From the NCBI GenBank assembly GCA_900110395.1, contig FODP01000005.1, positions 306,705 to 370,704 on the forward strand: a stretch of DNA of 64,000 nucleotides, in the 5' to 3' direction. Below, piece by piece: positions 41,944 to 50,973 of this stretch (position 1 is its first letter; the number at the start of each line of letters is the position of its first letter). The notes below the pieces were generated by a model that worked only from the letters and a program-made list of their open reading frames with translations, was not told the DNA's origin and ran no database searches. A program made the translations under genes and the position numbers. Source of the stretch: Rhodospirillales bacterium URHD0017. GTDB lineage: Bacteria; Pseudomonadota; Alphaproteobacteria; Reyranellales; Reyranellaceae.

Positions 41944-43236
41944 CTATTGGTCCCCTGGTCGTTTGCCGGCGACCAGTCTTGCCCGAGCAGCGAGCAATTC
42001 GTTCGACACGCGCTCGGCAACGATCCGAGTACCGAGGTCGGTCCAGTGTCCGTCGGTCACGCGATAAGTGCCGCGAACACCATTGAGGGTCTCGCGTAGA
42101 TCGATGAGCGGCATGCCCCGCTGACGAAGCGCTGTCGCCAGTCGCCTGTGCCGCGAGTCGCTGCTCATCGAGTACGAGAAATAATTCGGCCACGGCCGCC
42201 AGAATTCGACATAGCTGGGATCGACGACGCCGACGGGTACCAAGGCGACGATCATTTGCGCGCCGTGGGCCTGTGCGACCTGTTCGGCGCCGACCAGCCA
42301 GCTGAGCGTCTCGTCGACCCGTGAATCGCCCACCATGCGATCGGCTTCTTCGGCGCTGCGCGGGATTTCCCACTGGGCGGTTTCCCATTCGATGATGGTC
42401 GAAAGCAGCCAACCCGCCAGATATGCGCGATCAGGCCCGCGCTTCGCGGCCGCCGCCGCGAGCCCGTTGCCGCCGCGTGACAGGATCTCGCGTATCGTGT
42501 CCTCAGCGAGCCCTGGATAGTAGTAGGTCTTTATATGGCGGACGATGCGGTCGAACCGTTCGGCAGACGGCTGCTCTGCCCATTCGTTGAGCATCGCGAA
42601 TTCGCCGGCGATGTCCTTGTTGGCGTGAGCGATCTCGAGGCTGCCAAGCCTGTTCGCCAACAGCCAGGTTGTGCGGGGAGCAACGGTTCCGAGGATCGAC
42701 GGCACGGGCAGTTCGTCGATCAGCGGCGGGATGGCGAGGGTCTCAAGCCTGGTCGCAATGAAGTCATTGCCGGCATACACGAAGACCACGATGACATCCG
42801 GGTCGAGCCGAACGGCCACGTTCTTGATGCGGTAGTAGTAGTGGCGTGGACTCGTCGCATTGATGCCGAGATTGATCGCCTCCATGCCGGTTCGGCCCTC
42901 GTCGGCCCATCGCCGCTCGATCAGCTCGGAGAGCGGCGGCACGTGGTAGCTGCCTTCGAGGAAGCTGTCGCCGACGAGGACGGACCTGAACCGAATATCC
43001 GACGGACGCTCGATCGACCTTGGCCGATCCCTGACGGCCCAGTCGTTGTAGTGGAGCTCGAGCCCGTCGGCGAACGCCTTCGCAGCATTGACCTGCATGG
43101 CCTCGATCGGTATCGGCCGGAGATCCCGGGCGGGCCAGGACGGCGCGGAAAAGGACGCGATGAACTCCGCACCCGCCAGCGTGACGCCCAACAGCACAAG
43201 AAAATAGACAGGCCACAGCCAGGGTCTCCTGCTCAT
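41944..43236 (-). CDS. Membrane-anchored SGNH hydrolase-like protein
   Basis: Protein of 430 aa. Membrane anchor at residues 6-28 (WLWPVYFLVLLGVTLAGAEFI). The SGNH blocks are VLVGDSFLEGS (GDS with catalytic Ser), a Gly block INLGINATSP, VVFVYAGNDFIATRL (Asn block GND) and VTDGHWTDLGTRIVAE (Asp-x-His). All four catalytic elements are present, so it is more likely to be active than the two proteins at 26.3 and 28.8 kb. Its start overlaps the stop of the glycosyltransferase gene at 43233 by 4 nt. A role in acylating or deacylating the glycan made by that enzyme is a reasonable inference. Confidence 0.8.
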   Translation of the reverse strand: MSRRPWLWPVYFLVLLGVTLAGAEFIASFSAPSWPARDLRPIPIEAMQVNAAKAFADGLELHYNDWAVRDRPRSIERPSDIRFRSVLVGDSFLEGSYHVPPLSELIERRWADEGRTGMEAINLGINATSPRHYYYRIKNVAVRLDPDVIVVFVYAGNDFIATRLETLAIPPLIDELPVPSILGTVAPRTTWLLANRLGSLEIAHANKDIAGEFAMLNEWAEQPSAERFDRIVRHIKTYYYPGLAEDTIREILSRGGNGLAAAAAKRGPDRAYLAGWLLSTIIEWETAQWEIPRSAEEADRMVGDSRVDETLSWLVGAEQVAQAHGAQMIVALVPVGVVDPSYVEFWRPWPNYFSYSMSSDSRHRRLATALRQRGMPLIDLRETLNGVRGTYRVTDGHWTDLGTRIVAERVSNELLAARARLVAGKRPGDQ

Positions 43237-44864
43237 GCTCTCCTCGGAAGCGGCGCCATACGGAGCTGTGCGGAGTACCGGGCAACCGGCCTGTAACGGT
43301 CGAGAACGCGCACGATCTTGCCCTTCATCGACATGGCGGTGCGCGGATTGCCAGCCAACACCTGGCTGCAGAAGGGGTTGAGGTTCGCCCCGATGTAGTC
43401 GGTGAACAGACGCCAGTACCAGTTGTGGATCACGTTGACCCCGATGAAGCGGCGCGGCGCGCTTTGGCTCTCGGGTCGCGTTTCCGCCTCGAGAGAGGCG
43501 GCGTGGCGGAACAGCCTCTCAACCACCTCGAGGCGCTCCTTGTCGAGAGGCGTTGCCAGCCGTCCGATTCGCAGGGGCTCGTCGCTGCGCTGCGTGACCA
43601 GACCGAACTCGAATATGAACATCTCGGCGCGCCGCAGCAGGTCGTGGAACGGGCCGGTTTCGACGCCGGGCAGATCGGTCGGCAGGCCGGCGCATTCCTG
43701 AGGCACCAGGATCGGGCCGGTGAAGCCCATGCTCCGCCACGCCGTCGAGAAACGCGTGAGCAATTCCGCGCGCGTCCCGATGAACATGAGTGCCGTGTGC
43801 TTCGGATAGGTCAGCACCTGATCGCAAACGAACGGCAGAGTGTGCGGCACGTCATAGGTGAGGTCGTCGAGATGACACCAGTCGAGGCTGGTCGTCTCGT
43901 AGGGAGCTTGTGCCGGTTCGATGGCGGCGCCGACACCGGCAAAGAACCGTTCAAAGGACGTGTCACAGTCGAGCCGGATCTCCTCGATGTCGAGATCGGG
44001 CCAACCCCAGCTGTTGGCCTGAGCCGGCAGATAGGGTGTCGCGACGTCCCAGACAAAACGGTTGAGGTCATTCTGCTTGGTCTGCCGGCCCTTGTTGTTG
44101 GCGGCAGCGACGCGGGTATGGTCGCAGTGGTAGGCGAAGACCTTGTCGATCAGCGTGTCGACCGTGCCGCGATAGAGCGCAAGGCGCGCCGCGAGGTTGG
44201 AATCGCAATGCCAGCCCAGCAGCATCTCCTCGTCGAAGCCGTGGATGGCGAACATGTCGTCGCGCAACGCAGCCTGGAAGTCGCCCAGCGCGTCGTAGCG
44301 CATGGGCATGGAATTGTGGACGACCTGATTGAGCCGGAAGCGCACCGCCCAGTCGCGCAGCTTTGCCAGATTGCCGACTGGATCGCGGCGATCAAAGGCT
44401 GCTTCCCACAGCATCTCCGGCAACTCGAAGCGGGGCGTCTCGTAGAAGCCGTCGGGCAGCGCGCCCATGATGTCGCTGAGCGACTCGTCTTCGTTGCGCG
44501 GCACCAGCAGCATGTCGCTGTTGGTGTAGAGGATCCAGCGATTGCGCGGGTTGGAACGCCTGAGGGCGACGTTGCGCGACTGCGCCTCCAGGGCAACCAG
44601 GTGGGTGCGCGCGCCAAGGTGGGAATGTTGCTGGGGGCGGACGCGGAAGATGCGAATGACCTTCTTCGCCTTGTCGGTCAGCGTATCGGCGATGGCCTCC
44701 AGGAAGGTCGGATGGTCGTCGGATGTGTTGTAGTCGACGAACAGGATTTCGTCGTCGGGATCGGACATCACCTCGGCGAGGGCGTTGAAGCTGATGGCCG
44801 CGCGCTTGTGCAGATTGTAACCGTGGCTGTCGTTGCGGCCGTACGTAATGACGGAAATCATCAT
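43233..44864 (-). CDS. Glycosyltransferase-like protein, GT-A fold
   Basis: Protein of 543 aa. The N-terminal half resembles family 2 glycosyltransferases: MMISVITYGRNDSHGYNLHKRAAISFNALAEVM, DDEILFVDYNTSDDHPTFLEAI, and RWILYTNSDMLLVPRNEDESL, where NSDM takes the DxD position that binds metal and nucleotide sugar. A further acidic region DDMFAIHGFDEEMLLGWHCDSNLAARL fits the acceptor-side motif. The C-terminal 200 residues are unassigned and include CxxD..PHTLPFVCDQVLTYPKHTALMFIGTR. The protein is soluble by sequence. It overlaps the SGNH gene by 4 nt. Confidence 0.75.
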   Translation of the reverse strand: MMISVITYGRNDSHGYNLHKRAAISFNALAEVMSDPDDEILFVDYNTSDDHPTFLEAIADTLTDKAKKVIRIFRVRPQQHSHLGARTHLVALEAQSRNVALRRSNPRNRWILYTNSDMLLVPRNEDESLSDIMGALPDGFYETPRFELPEMLWEAAFDRRDPVGNLAKLRDWAVRFRLNQVVHNSMPMRYDALGDFQAALRDDMFAIHGFDEEMLLGWHCDSNLAARLALYRGTVDTLIDKVFAYHCDHTRVAAANNKGRQTKQNDLNRFVWDVATPYLPAQANSWGWPDLDIEEIRLDCDTSFERFFAGVGAAIEPAQAPYETTSLDWCHLDDLTYDVPHTLPFVCDQVLTYPKHTALMFIGTRAELLTRFSTAWRSMGFTGPILVPQECAGLPTDLPGVETGPFHDLLRRAEMFIFEFGLVTQRSDEPLRIGRLATPLDKERLEVVERLFRHAASLEAETRPESQSAPRRFIGVNVIHNWYWRLFTDYIGANLNPFCSQVLAGNPRTAMSMKGKIVRVLDRYRPVARYSAQLRMAPLPRRA

Positions 44865-44957
44865 GTCCTCGCGCGGCCGATCAACACACGAACGTACGCC
44901 GCCGGCTGAAGACTACCAATCGCGCGGCGCCATGTCTGCGGCATGGAGCACTCGAGA

Positions 44958-45950
44958 TCAAGAGCGCTCACCAAAGCCGAAATTCGAGCGCCATGTCCGC
45001 GGCTTCGGCTCGTCGAGCAGGCCAAGCGCCCCGCGCATCTGCGTTTCGGCCTTTTCGTAACGCTCCTCGCCGAAGGCCAGGAGAAACGCTTCGGCCCTGT
45101 CCTTGAGAACCTTATGGACCAGCTCGAGGACGGAGTTGGCGATCGGCCCCCAGGGTTGCGATGCCGAATTGTAGCGCCCGCCCAGGACGGTCGCATTCGA
45201 GTGCTTGTTCAGGCCATGCATGCGGTAGGCATAAAGCGCTTCATGGATGCCCATGGCTCCGGTGAGCAGAAGCGCGAACGTCGACAGATAGAAGTCGAGA
45301 TAGAGCCTGAGATCCTCATCCGGAGGGACGAGCACGAGATCGACGAAGCTTCGTCGGAACATCATGCTTGCCGTGGAATTCGTGCTGCTTGCGCTCGTCC
45401 ACTCGGCCCGCAACGTCACGCCGGTGTTGACCGGGTATGTCAGGGCACTTGTCGCCGGATCGAATGCCGGTATGTGAGCCGGATCAATCGGTCGCGCCGG
45501 GGGTGGATGCGGATCCGAATCGAACCACCACGCGGTCCCTGCCAGGAGGCGGTCGTCGCCGTCGATGATATGTGAATCGCAATAGGTCAGCGCGACTGGA
45601 AAGTCGGAGTTCATGTGCACCGACAGGTGCCGCGCCAGGAAGGGTTCGTACCAGACATCGTCGGAATCGAGAAAGCACACGAACGGCGTCTCAAGCTTCG
45701 CCAGGCCGCGGCGAACCGCTCCGCCCTGGCCTAGATTGTTCTCGAGCCTGACGTAGTCGAAGCGGGAATCATTCAAGCCTGCAAGGCAGCCGCGGATCGC
45801 CTCATCGGATCGGTCGGTCGATGCGTCGTCGACGACAATGGCGCGAAAGTCCCGGGCCGTCTGTCGCGCGACCGACTCGATGGCTTTGGCGACGAAAGCT
45901 CCGTTGTTGTAGTTGGCGATTACGACTCCGACGGTGGGAGCGAGGGGCAT
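44958..45950 (-). CDS. Glycosyltransferase family 2 protein
   Basis: Protein of 330 aa with a clear GT-A domain: PTVGVVIANYNNGAFVAKAIESVARQTARDFRAIVVDDASTDRSDEAI, NLGQGGAVRRGLAKLETPFVCFLDSDDVWYEPFLARHL (DxD motif SDD). The later region has the usual acceptor-binding stretch with YAYRMHGLNKHSN. It transfers a sugar from a nucleotide donor to a surface glycan or lipid intermediate. The ATG at 45950 begins just before the first strand; an in-frame GTG at 46010 lacks a well-placed SD. It is the first gene of the minus-strand cluster after the tRNA. Confidence 0.9.
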   Translation of the reverse strand: MPLAPTVGVVIANYNNGAFVAKAIESVARQTARDFRAIVVDDASTDRSDEAIRGCLAGLNDSRFDYVRLENNLGQGGAVRRGLAKLETPFVCFLDSDDVWYEPFLARHLSVHMNSDFPVALTYCDSHIIDGDDRLLAGTAWWFDSDPHPPPARPIDPAHIPAFDPATSALTYPVNTGVTLRAEWTSASSTNSTASMMFRRSFVDLVLVPPDEDLRLYLDFYLSTFALLLTGAMGIHEALYAYRMHGLNKHSNATVLGGRYNSASQPWGPIANSVLELVHKVLKDRAEAFLLAFGEERYEKAETQMRGALGLLDEPKPRTWRSNFGFGERS

Positions 45951-46149
45951 TGCCGAGAAAGCCTTTCGATCTGACGTCCAATCCCTAAACAAACGCGAGG
46001 CTGCAACCACTCCTTCTTCCGCATAGCTCGTCCGTCACATGGGCCAACCGCTTCAGTCGGCCCTCCTCCGCCAAGGCTTCGGAGGGCATTCTGCTTCGCG
46101 CGTCATTGTGGCAAGGCCTGTTCTGCGTAGCGCACAGCGCGAAGCAGAA

Positions 46150-46226
46150 TGGCGTCCCCGAGAGGATTCGAACCTCCGACCTCCGGTTTAGGAAACCGCT
46201 GCTCTATCCAGCTGAGCTACGGGGAC
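46150..46226 (-). tRNA. tRNA-Arg, anticodon CCT
   Basis: The minus strand reads GTCCCCG (acceptor, 46226-46220), TAGCTCAGC..., an anticodon loop TTCCTAA with anticodon CCT, the T-arm GGTTCGAATCC, CGGGGAC and then G plus an encoded CCA (46152-46150). The cloverleaf is complete and 77 nt long with CCA. It decodes AGG. Its 3' end faces the glycosyltransferase cluster. Confidence 0.95.
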
Positions 46227-46302
46227 GTATGCACGACAGTTCGGCAACTCGAGCGCGGCGCATTGTTTACCGCAAAACCTGCAATGCACAAGAGGCCGCC
46301 GT

Positions 46303-47328
46303 TCAGGTCGCGCCCTCGGCAATCAGGCTCCTGGCGCAATCCACCACCGTCTCCTCGAGCGACCGCGGCCGCCAGCCGAGCACGGTCTGTGCCTTGGCCG
46401 AGCTGAAGGCGCGCTGTTGCCCGAGACGCGGCGCCACGGCCGCCAGGCTCCGGTCGAACAGCGCGGCGAACCGCAAGACCAGGTCGGGCACCTTGCGCGT
46501 CGGCACCTTGCCGGCGGCGGCGCCGAGCCGGGAGCGCAGCAGGGCCGCGAGATCGGCGATCCAGGCGAAGTCCCCGGCCGCGATGAAGCGCTCGCCCGCC
46601 GCCTCAGGCGCGGTCATCGCGGCGACATGCAGGTCGGCCACGTCGCGCACATCGACGATGCTGAAGCCCAGCCGCGGCAGGCCGGGGACCTTGCCGCTGA
46701 GCAGGCGTTCGACGAGCTGGACCGAGGCGGAATAGTCGCGGCTGAGGACCGGACCCAGCACGACCGACGGATTGACGGTGGCGAGCGTCGTGGCGCCTCC
46801 CGAGGCGCCGACCAGATCCCACGCGGCGCGCTCGGCCAGGGTCTTGGAGCGCGAATAGGCGCTGACCTCGGGATCGTCGAGATCGGTCCATACCGTTTCG
46901 TCGCTGAGGCTCGCGCGTGCGCCGCCGCGCGGCGTCGTCGCCGCCACCGACGAGGTCAGGACCACGCGCTTCACGCCGGCGTCGAGGGCAGCGCCGATGG
47001 CGCGCCGAGTGCCGTCGCGCGCCGGAATGATGACGTCGTCGGCGTTCTTCGGCTCCTCGATGACCACGGGCGAGGCGACATGGAGCATGTAGTCGCAGCC
47101 GGCCGCGACCGTACGCCAACCGGCATCCGACGTGAGCTCGGCGGCATGGACGCTGAGGCGGTCCTTTGCATCCACCTCCTTACCGATGGCGGCGCGCACC
47201 GCGCCCTCGCGCGCCAGGCTGCGGATCGTCGTGCGCACCGTGTAGCCCTGCTGCAGCAGCCTGATCACGCACCAGCTGCCGATGAAGCCCGACCCGCCGG
47301 TCACCAGCACTGTTCCCTGTCCGCTCAT
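46303..47328 (-). CDS. NAD(P)-dependent extended SDR, dihydroflavonol-4-reductase-like
   Basis: Protein of 341 aa. The nucleotide-binding motif is VLVTGGSGFIGSWCVIRLLQQG (residues 6-27), followed by HVASPVVIEEPKNADDVIIPARDGTRR, and the catalytic Y-x-x-x-K in YSRSKTLAERAAWD. The serine of the triad is in VVLTSSVAA. Such enzymes reduce or oxidise aldehydes, ketones or sugars. GGAG precedes the ATG. It lies 51 nt after the amidohydrolase gene and is likely the last member of that operon. Confidence 0.9.
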   Translation of the reverse strand: MSGQGTVLVTGGSGFIGSWCVIRLLQQGYTVRTTIRSLAREGAVRAAIGKEVDAKDRLSVHAAELTSDAGWRTVAAGCDYMLHVASPVVIEEPKNADDVIIPARDGTRRAIGAALDAGVKRVVLTSSVAATTPRGGARASLSDETVWTDLDDPEVSAYSRSKTLAERAAWDLVGASGGATTLATVNPSVVLGPVLSRDYSASVQLVERLLSGKVPGLPRLGFSIVDVRDVADLHVAAMTAPEAAGERFIAAGDFAWIADLAALLRSRLGAAAGKVPTRKVPDLVLRFAALFDRSLAAVAPRLGQQRAFSSAKAQTVLGWRPRSLEETVVDCARSLIAEGAT

Positions 47329-47379
47329 CGTCGCTCTCCGCGCATTCGTCGCTTCAGTCGACCTGGGCGAGGTCGCTCA

Positions 47380-48585
47380 TCACGCCCGCTTGTCGGAAAC
47401 GACCACGCCTTCCTTCAGCACGAGCTTGAGCTGTCGCACGTTCTGGATGTCCTCCAGCGGATTGCCGCCGACCACGATCAGATCGGCCAGCTTGCCGACC
47501 TCGATCGTGCCAAGGTCGTTGCCCACGCCGCAGACCGCTGCGCCATTTCGGGTCGCTGCGACCAGCGCCTGCCACGGTGTGGCGCCATCGCGGACCCACA
47601 GTCCCAGTTCGAGCAGCGCGGCGTCCTTGAGCGGCCGGATGTCCGAGCCCAATGCCATCTTGACGCCGGCCTTGAGCGCCCTGGCGAACCCGTCCCGATG
47701 GACGTCCGCTGCCGCGTCTGCGCGGCAGCACAACGCATGCGCCATGTTGCGCTGCCTGACCCAGCGCTGCTCCCAATCGTTGTTCGCCTGCTCTGGCGTG
47801 AGGTGGCTGATCGCCAGCGTCGGCACGTACCAGGTGTCGTGCTTCAGGAACAGCTCGATGCATTCGTCATCGAGGATGTAACCGTGCTCCACGCTGTGTG
47901 CCCCCAGCCGGATGGCGTTCTTCACCGCTTCCGGGTTGGTCGCATGGGCCATCACCTTGAACTCGCGCAGGTGACAGATCTCGAAGGCTGCCTTCAGCTC
48001 GTCCTGCAGCAGGAAGGAGTGCCGGTGGAGGTCCCAGGCCGGCCCCAGGATGCCACCCGACAGGTTCAGCTTGATGTGGTCGACGCCATTCTTGATCTGC
48101 TCGCGGATCGCCTTGACGAAGCCGTAAGGTCCGTCGCATTCGAGCGCATGCCCGGAGGTCAGGAAGTGGCCGCCGGTCGTCGTCAGGAAGTGGCCGGAGG
48201 CGAACAGGCGCGGTCCGACATACTGGCCCGAGTCGAAGGCGCGCTTCCAGGCGACATCCATGTAGTGGTGCGCGCCGGCGCAGCGCAGTCCGGTGATGCC
48301 GGACTCGGTAAGGGCCGCCATCAGTCGATGGCCGAACAGCGTGACCTGGTCGGCGAGCGGCATCTCGGTCGGAAGGTAGTAGTCCGGATGAATGTGGACG
48401 TCCCACAGTCCGGGCATCAGCCAGGCGCCGCGGAGGTCGATCAGGGTGGCGCCACCTGCCGCGGGCACGCTGCCGTCGATGCGGATCTCGCGAATGCGTC
48501 CGTTCTCGATCAGGACCGCCGCGCCCTCGACTGCCGTGGGCTGGACGCAGTCGATCAGCGTGGCGTTCGTGAGGAGCGTTCGCAC
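47380..48585 (-). CDS. Metal-dependent amidohydrolase, prolidase/imidazolonepropionase-like
   Basis: Protein of 401 aa of the amidohydrolase superfamily. The H-x-H metal site is DVHIHPDYY, after a beta-sandwich start LLTNATLIDCVQPTAVEGAAVLIENGRI. A lysine in HIKLNLSGG is the likely carboxylated metal bridge, the next histidines are in VMAHATN and SVEHGY, and the final Asp is in MALGSDIRPL. It is soluble and cytosolic. Substrates in this branch include Xaa-Pro dipeptides and cyclic amides. The GTG start lies 6 nt after the stop of the 64-aa gene. Confidence 0.9.
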   Translation of the reverse strand: MRTLLTNATLIDCVQPTAVEGAAVLIENGRIREIRIDGSVPAAGGATLIDLRGAWLMPGLWDVHIHPDYYLPTEMPLADQVTLFGHRLMAALTESGITGLRCAGAHHYMDVAWKRAFDSGQYVGPRLFASGHFLTTTGGHFLTSGHALECDGPYGFVKAIREQIKNGVDHIKLNLSGGILGPAWDLHRHSFLLQDELKAAFEICHLREFKVMAHATNPEAVKNAIRLGAHSVEHGYILDDECIELFLKHDTWYVPTLAISHLTPEQANNDWEQRWVRQRNMAHALCCRADAAADVHRDGFARALKAGVKMALGSDIRPLKDAALLELGLWVRDGATPWQALVAATRNGAAVCGVGNDLGTIEVGKLADLIVVGGNPLEDIQNVRQLKLVLKEGVVVSDKRA

Positions 48586-48591
48586 AAGCGG

Positions 48592-48786
48592 TTACTCGCG
48601 TTCGTCGTTCGCCAGTGCCACGATCGCCTCCCGGCTCAGCTCCTTCATGCCGGTCTGCAGATCCGTGACGGTGACTCCCTTGGCATCCTTCAGATCATTC
48701 AGTGCGTCCAGGACCTCATCAGCGGTGTTGCAGCCGATGTCGGCTCTGCCCGGGACGTGGATCACGAATCGTGTCTTTGGCGGCAT
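48592..48786 (-). CDS. Small conserved-looking protein, 64 aa
   Basis: The 64-residue product has a beta-strand start (KTRFVIHVPGRADIGC), then a helix (NTADEVLDALNDLKDAKGV), a strand and a final helix (SREAIVALANDERE). It is acidic with one cysteine. I do not recognise it. The ATG at 48786 has AGGAGAG upstream, better than a start 24 nt earlier. It lies between the LLM gene and the amidohydrolase gene (6 nt from the latter) and so looks part of the operon, possibly as an accessory subunit. Confidence 0.6.
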   Translation of the reverse strand: MPPKTRFVIHVPGRADIGCNTADEVLDALNDLKDAKGVTVTDLQTGMKELSREAIVALANDERE

Positions 48787-48859
48787 GTCTCTCTCCTGTG
48801 TCATGGCCACTCTACCCTTGGGTTGGACGGCGCCCTAATCTTACCGAGCTGGTCGAACG

Positions 48860-50033
48860 TCAGCCGAGCTCGGCAAGGCGCGGCAGGACCTCCTTGCTGA
48901 ACATGGTCAGGTTGTCGACCGTGTCGTCGTGAGTGATGTGGCCGCCCTGGCCCATCATCAGGAGGTGGCCGAAGCCGCCGACATGGCCGTGAAACGCCTC
49001 GATCTGCTCGACCACCATGTCGGGCGTGCCGGCGAAGCAAATGCCGGCGTCGATGAACTCCTCGACGCTCGCCCCGTTCGGGTCGACCTGCCGGCCGTTG
49101 CGCAGCTGTGCCGCGCGTGGGCACGCCTGAACCGTAGCCGGGCGACTTCAGCGCCTGCGCCGTCGCGGCGACCGACTGATAGCCGGGCGGAAAGGCGAAC
49201 TGGGCGCCGACGCGGAGCGCCGTGCGGCTGTAGTCGAGAATCTGGTCGGCGCGCCGGAAGCCTTCCTCCCTGGTGGAGCCGACCCCCACGATCGCCATGT
49301 AGGCGAACCGGTCGCGCGGCGCTTCGCGGCCTTGGCTCGCCGCCCCCTTGCGGTAGGCGGCATAGATCCCCGGGGTCCGGACGTAGCCGGTATTGAGGGA
49401 ACCGATGACATAGCCGCGCTCGCCGCCGACCTGCGCGGACTCGGGGCTGTTCACGGTCAGCCAGACCGGAGGGTGCGGCTGCTGGTAAGGGCGCGGCCAG
49501 ACGTTGACCTGGCGGTACTGGAAGTAACGCCCCTCCCAATTGAACGGGCCGTCATGGGTCGTCATCGCCTTCAGGATGAGGTCATGCGCCTCCCAGAAGC
49601 GCGTCATCAGGTCGGCGGGGTTGCTGTTGGCCGGCGTCACTTCGAAGGGCGCACCCTTGACGAAGCCCATCTCGACGCGGCCGCGCGAGATCACGTCCAG
49701 CATCGAATATTCCTCGGCGACGCGCACCGCATCGAAACGGTTGCCGATCGGCATGCCGAGGCACAACAGGCGCGCCTTCTTCGTCTCGCGGGCAAGGATC
49801 GCCATGGGGATCGTGCTGACCGAGTCGATGCAGGTCGCCGTGGCGTGGTGTTCGTTGACCATGATGTTGAGCCCGAGCTCGTCGCACAGGGCCCACTCGT
49901 CGAGACCGCGGTGGTACAGGTCGGCCGCGACTTTGGGCTCACAGAGCCGGCTCGGGACGACGTTGCGCAGCTGGGCGCCGAGTTCCTTCCACGCGGGAAA
50001 ATAGGCGAGCTCGCTGAAATGCCAGACCTTCAT
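48860..50033 (-). pseudogene. LLM class flavin-dependent monooxygenase, frameshifted
   Basis: The intact part (50033 to about 49110) encodes a luciferase-like TIM barrel: AWKELGAQLRN..., MVNEHHATATCIDSVSTIPMAILARETKKARLLCLGMPIGN, VEMGFVKGAPFEVTP, ending KSPGYGSGVPTRGTAA. The family sequence then continues in another frame (from about 49108 to the stop at 48860) as QLRNGRQVDPNGASVEEFIDAGICFAGTPDMVVEQIEAFHGHV...MMGQGGHI...LPRLAELG. One base too many, or two too few, near 49108 separates the two parts. Without the shift the product would be about 390 aa, the family norm. It may be a pseudogene or a sequencing error. No slippery heptamer is present. It lies 7 nt after the hydrolase gene. Confidence 0.88.
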
Positions 50034-50040
50034 CTTGACC

Positions 50041-50808
50041 TCACCTGTGCACGAAGGCGTCGATGGCGCGGATGACAGCTTGGGATTGCTCGATCTCGGG
50101 ATAATGTCCCGCCCCTCGAATGACCGTCAGCTCCGCGGCGGGGAGCGCCGAGGCGAGCGATTGTCCGTAGGACGGCTTGGCAAACCCGTCGGCCTCTCCC
50201 CACAGCACCAGCGTCGGCAGATCGACCCGATGCAGCCAGCGCTTCAGGCCCGGATTGTGCAGGTACGGTCGCCAACCATAGTGGGCGAGCATGTGGCGCT
50301 CGCGCGCGAGCGCCTCGAGCTGGCCGGGGGACAGCGCTGCATAGTTCGGCGCATGGCGCTGCCAGTCGGCGAAGAGCATCGGAAATGCCTCGATGTCGGG
50401 CATGTAGAAGATATCGGCGAAGTCGCGCTCTTCGCGGCCGGAAAACTTCACGCCCACCGACGAGACGAGGATCAGCTTGGCAAGCCGCGCGCGATTGCGC
50501 ACGCACATCTCGAGCGCAATCCATCCACCGAGCGACGCGCCGACGAGAACCACGTTGTCGAGCCTGAGCTCGTCGAGGAGATCGAGATAGAGATAGGCGA
50601 GATCGTCGACCGAACGGAGGTCATTCGCAGCGGACGCCGCACCGTAGCCAGGATGGCGCGGCGCAATCACCCTCCAGTTCCTTGCGAGCGCATTGAGATG
50701 CGGCCTCGCCTGCTCGAAATACTGCTCGGCGTGCAGGTAGAGAAGCGGCGGGCCCGAGCCTGCGATATGGGTCTCGACGGGAAAGCCCTTGATATCGAGT
50801 GTTTCCAT
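50041..50808 (-). CDS. Alpha/beta hydrolase
   Basis: Protein of 255 aa with a normal alpha/beta hydrolase layout: oxyanion region GSGPPLLYLHAEQYFEQ, nucleophile LVGASLGGWIALEMC (G-x-S-x-G), acid in LVLWGEADGFAKP and catalytic His in IRGAGHYPEIEQ. The cap region is RDFADIFYMPDIEAF...HMLAHYGWRPYLHNPGLKRW. It starts the minus-strand operon that continues with the LLM monooxygenase. In such pairs the hydrolase often cleaves the lactone or ester made by the monooxygenase; that link is inference. Confidence 0.88.
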   Translation of the reverse strand: METLDIKGFPVETHIAGSGPPLLYLHAEQYFEQARPHLNALARNWRVIAPRHPGYGAASAANDLRSVDDLAYLYLDLLDELRLDNVVLVGASLGGWIALEMCVRNRARLAKLILVSSVGVKFSGREERDFADIFYMPDIEAFPMLFADWQRHAPNYAALSPGQLEALARERHMLAHYGWRPYLHNPGLKRWLHRVDLPTLVLWGEADGFAKPSYGQSLASALPAAELTVIRGAGHYPEIEQSQAVIRAIDAFVHR

Positions 50809-50973
50809 TGCGACCGTCCTGTGCAGGCCTTTTTATCTGCGCTGGAAAATGCCGCGAGCCAAGGCCTTCAGCGGGGACTCGCGCCCTTGACCCCGCTGGC
50901 CGGAATTGAAGGACCAGATCCGGACATCGTCAGTCGCGACGCACGCCGCTACATTGGCCGGAGGGAGGCGTGA

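Noticed and set aside
46150-46226. tRNA-Arg as a phage attachment site
   Set aside because: No integrase gene and no second copy of the tRNA 3' end were found by eye in 36.9-46.1 kb, so no att site is annotated.
49090-49125. Programmed ribosomal frameshift in the LLM gene
   Set aside because: No slippery heptamer, internal SD or following pseudoknot is evident, and the LLM family does not use frameshifting. A mutation or sequencing error is simpler.
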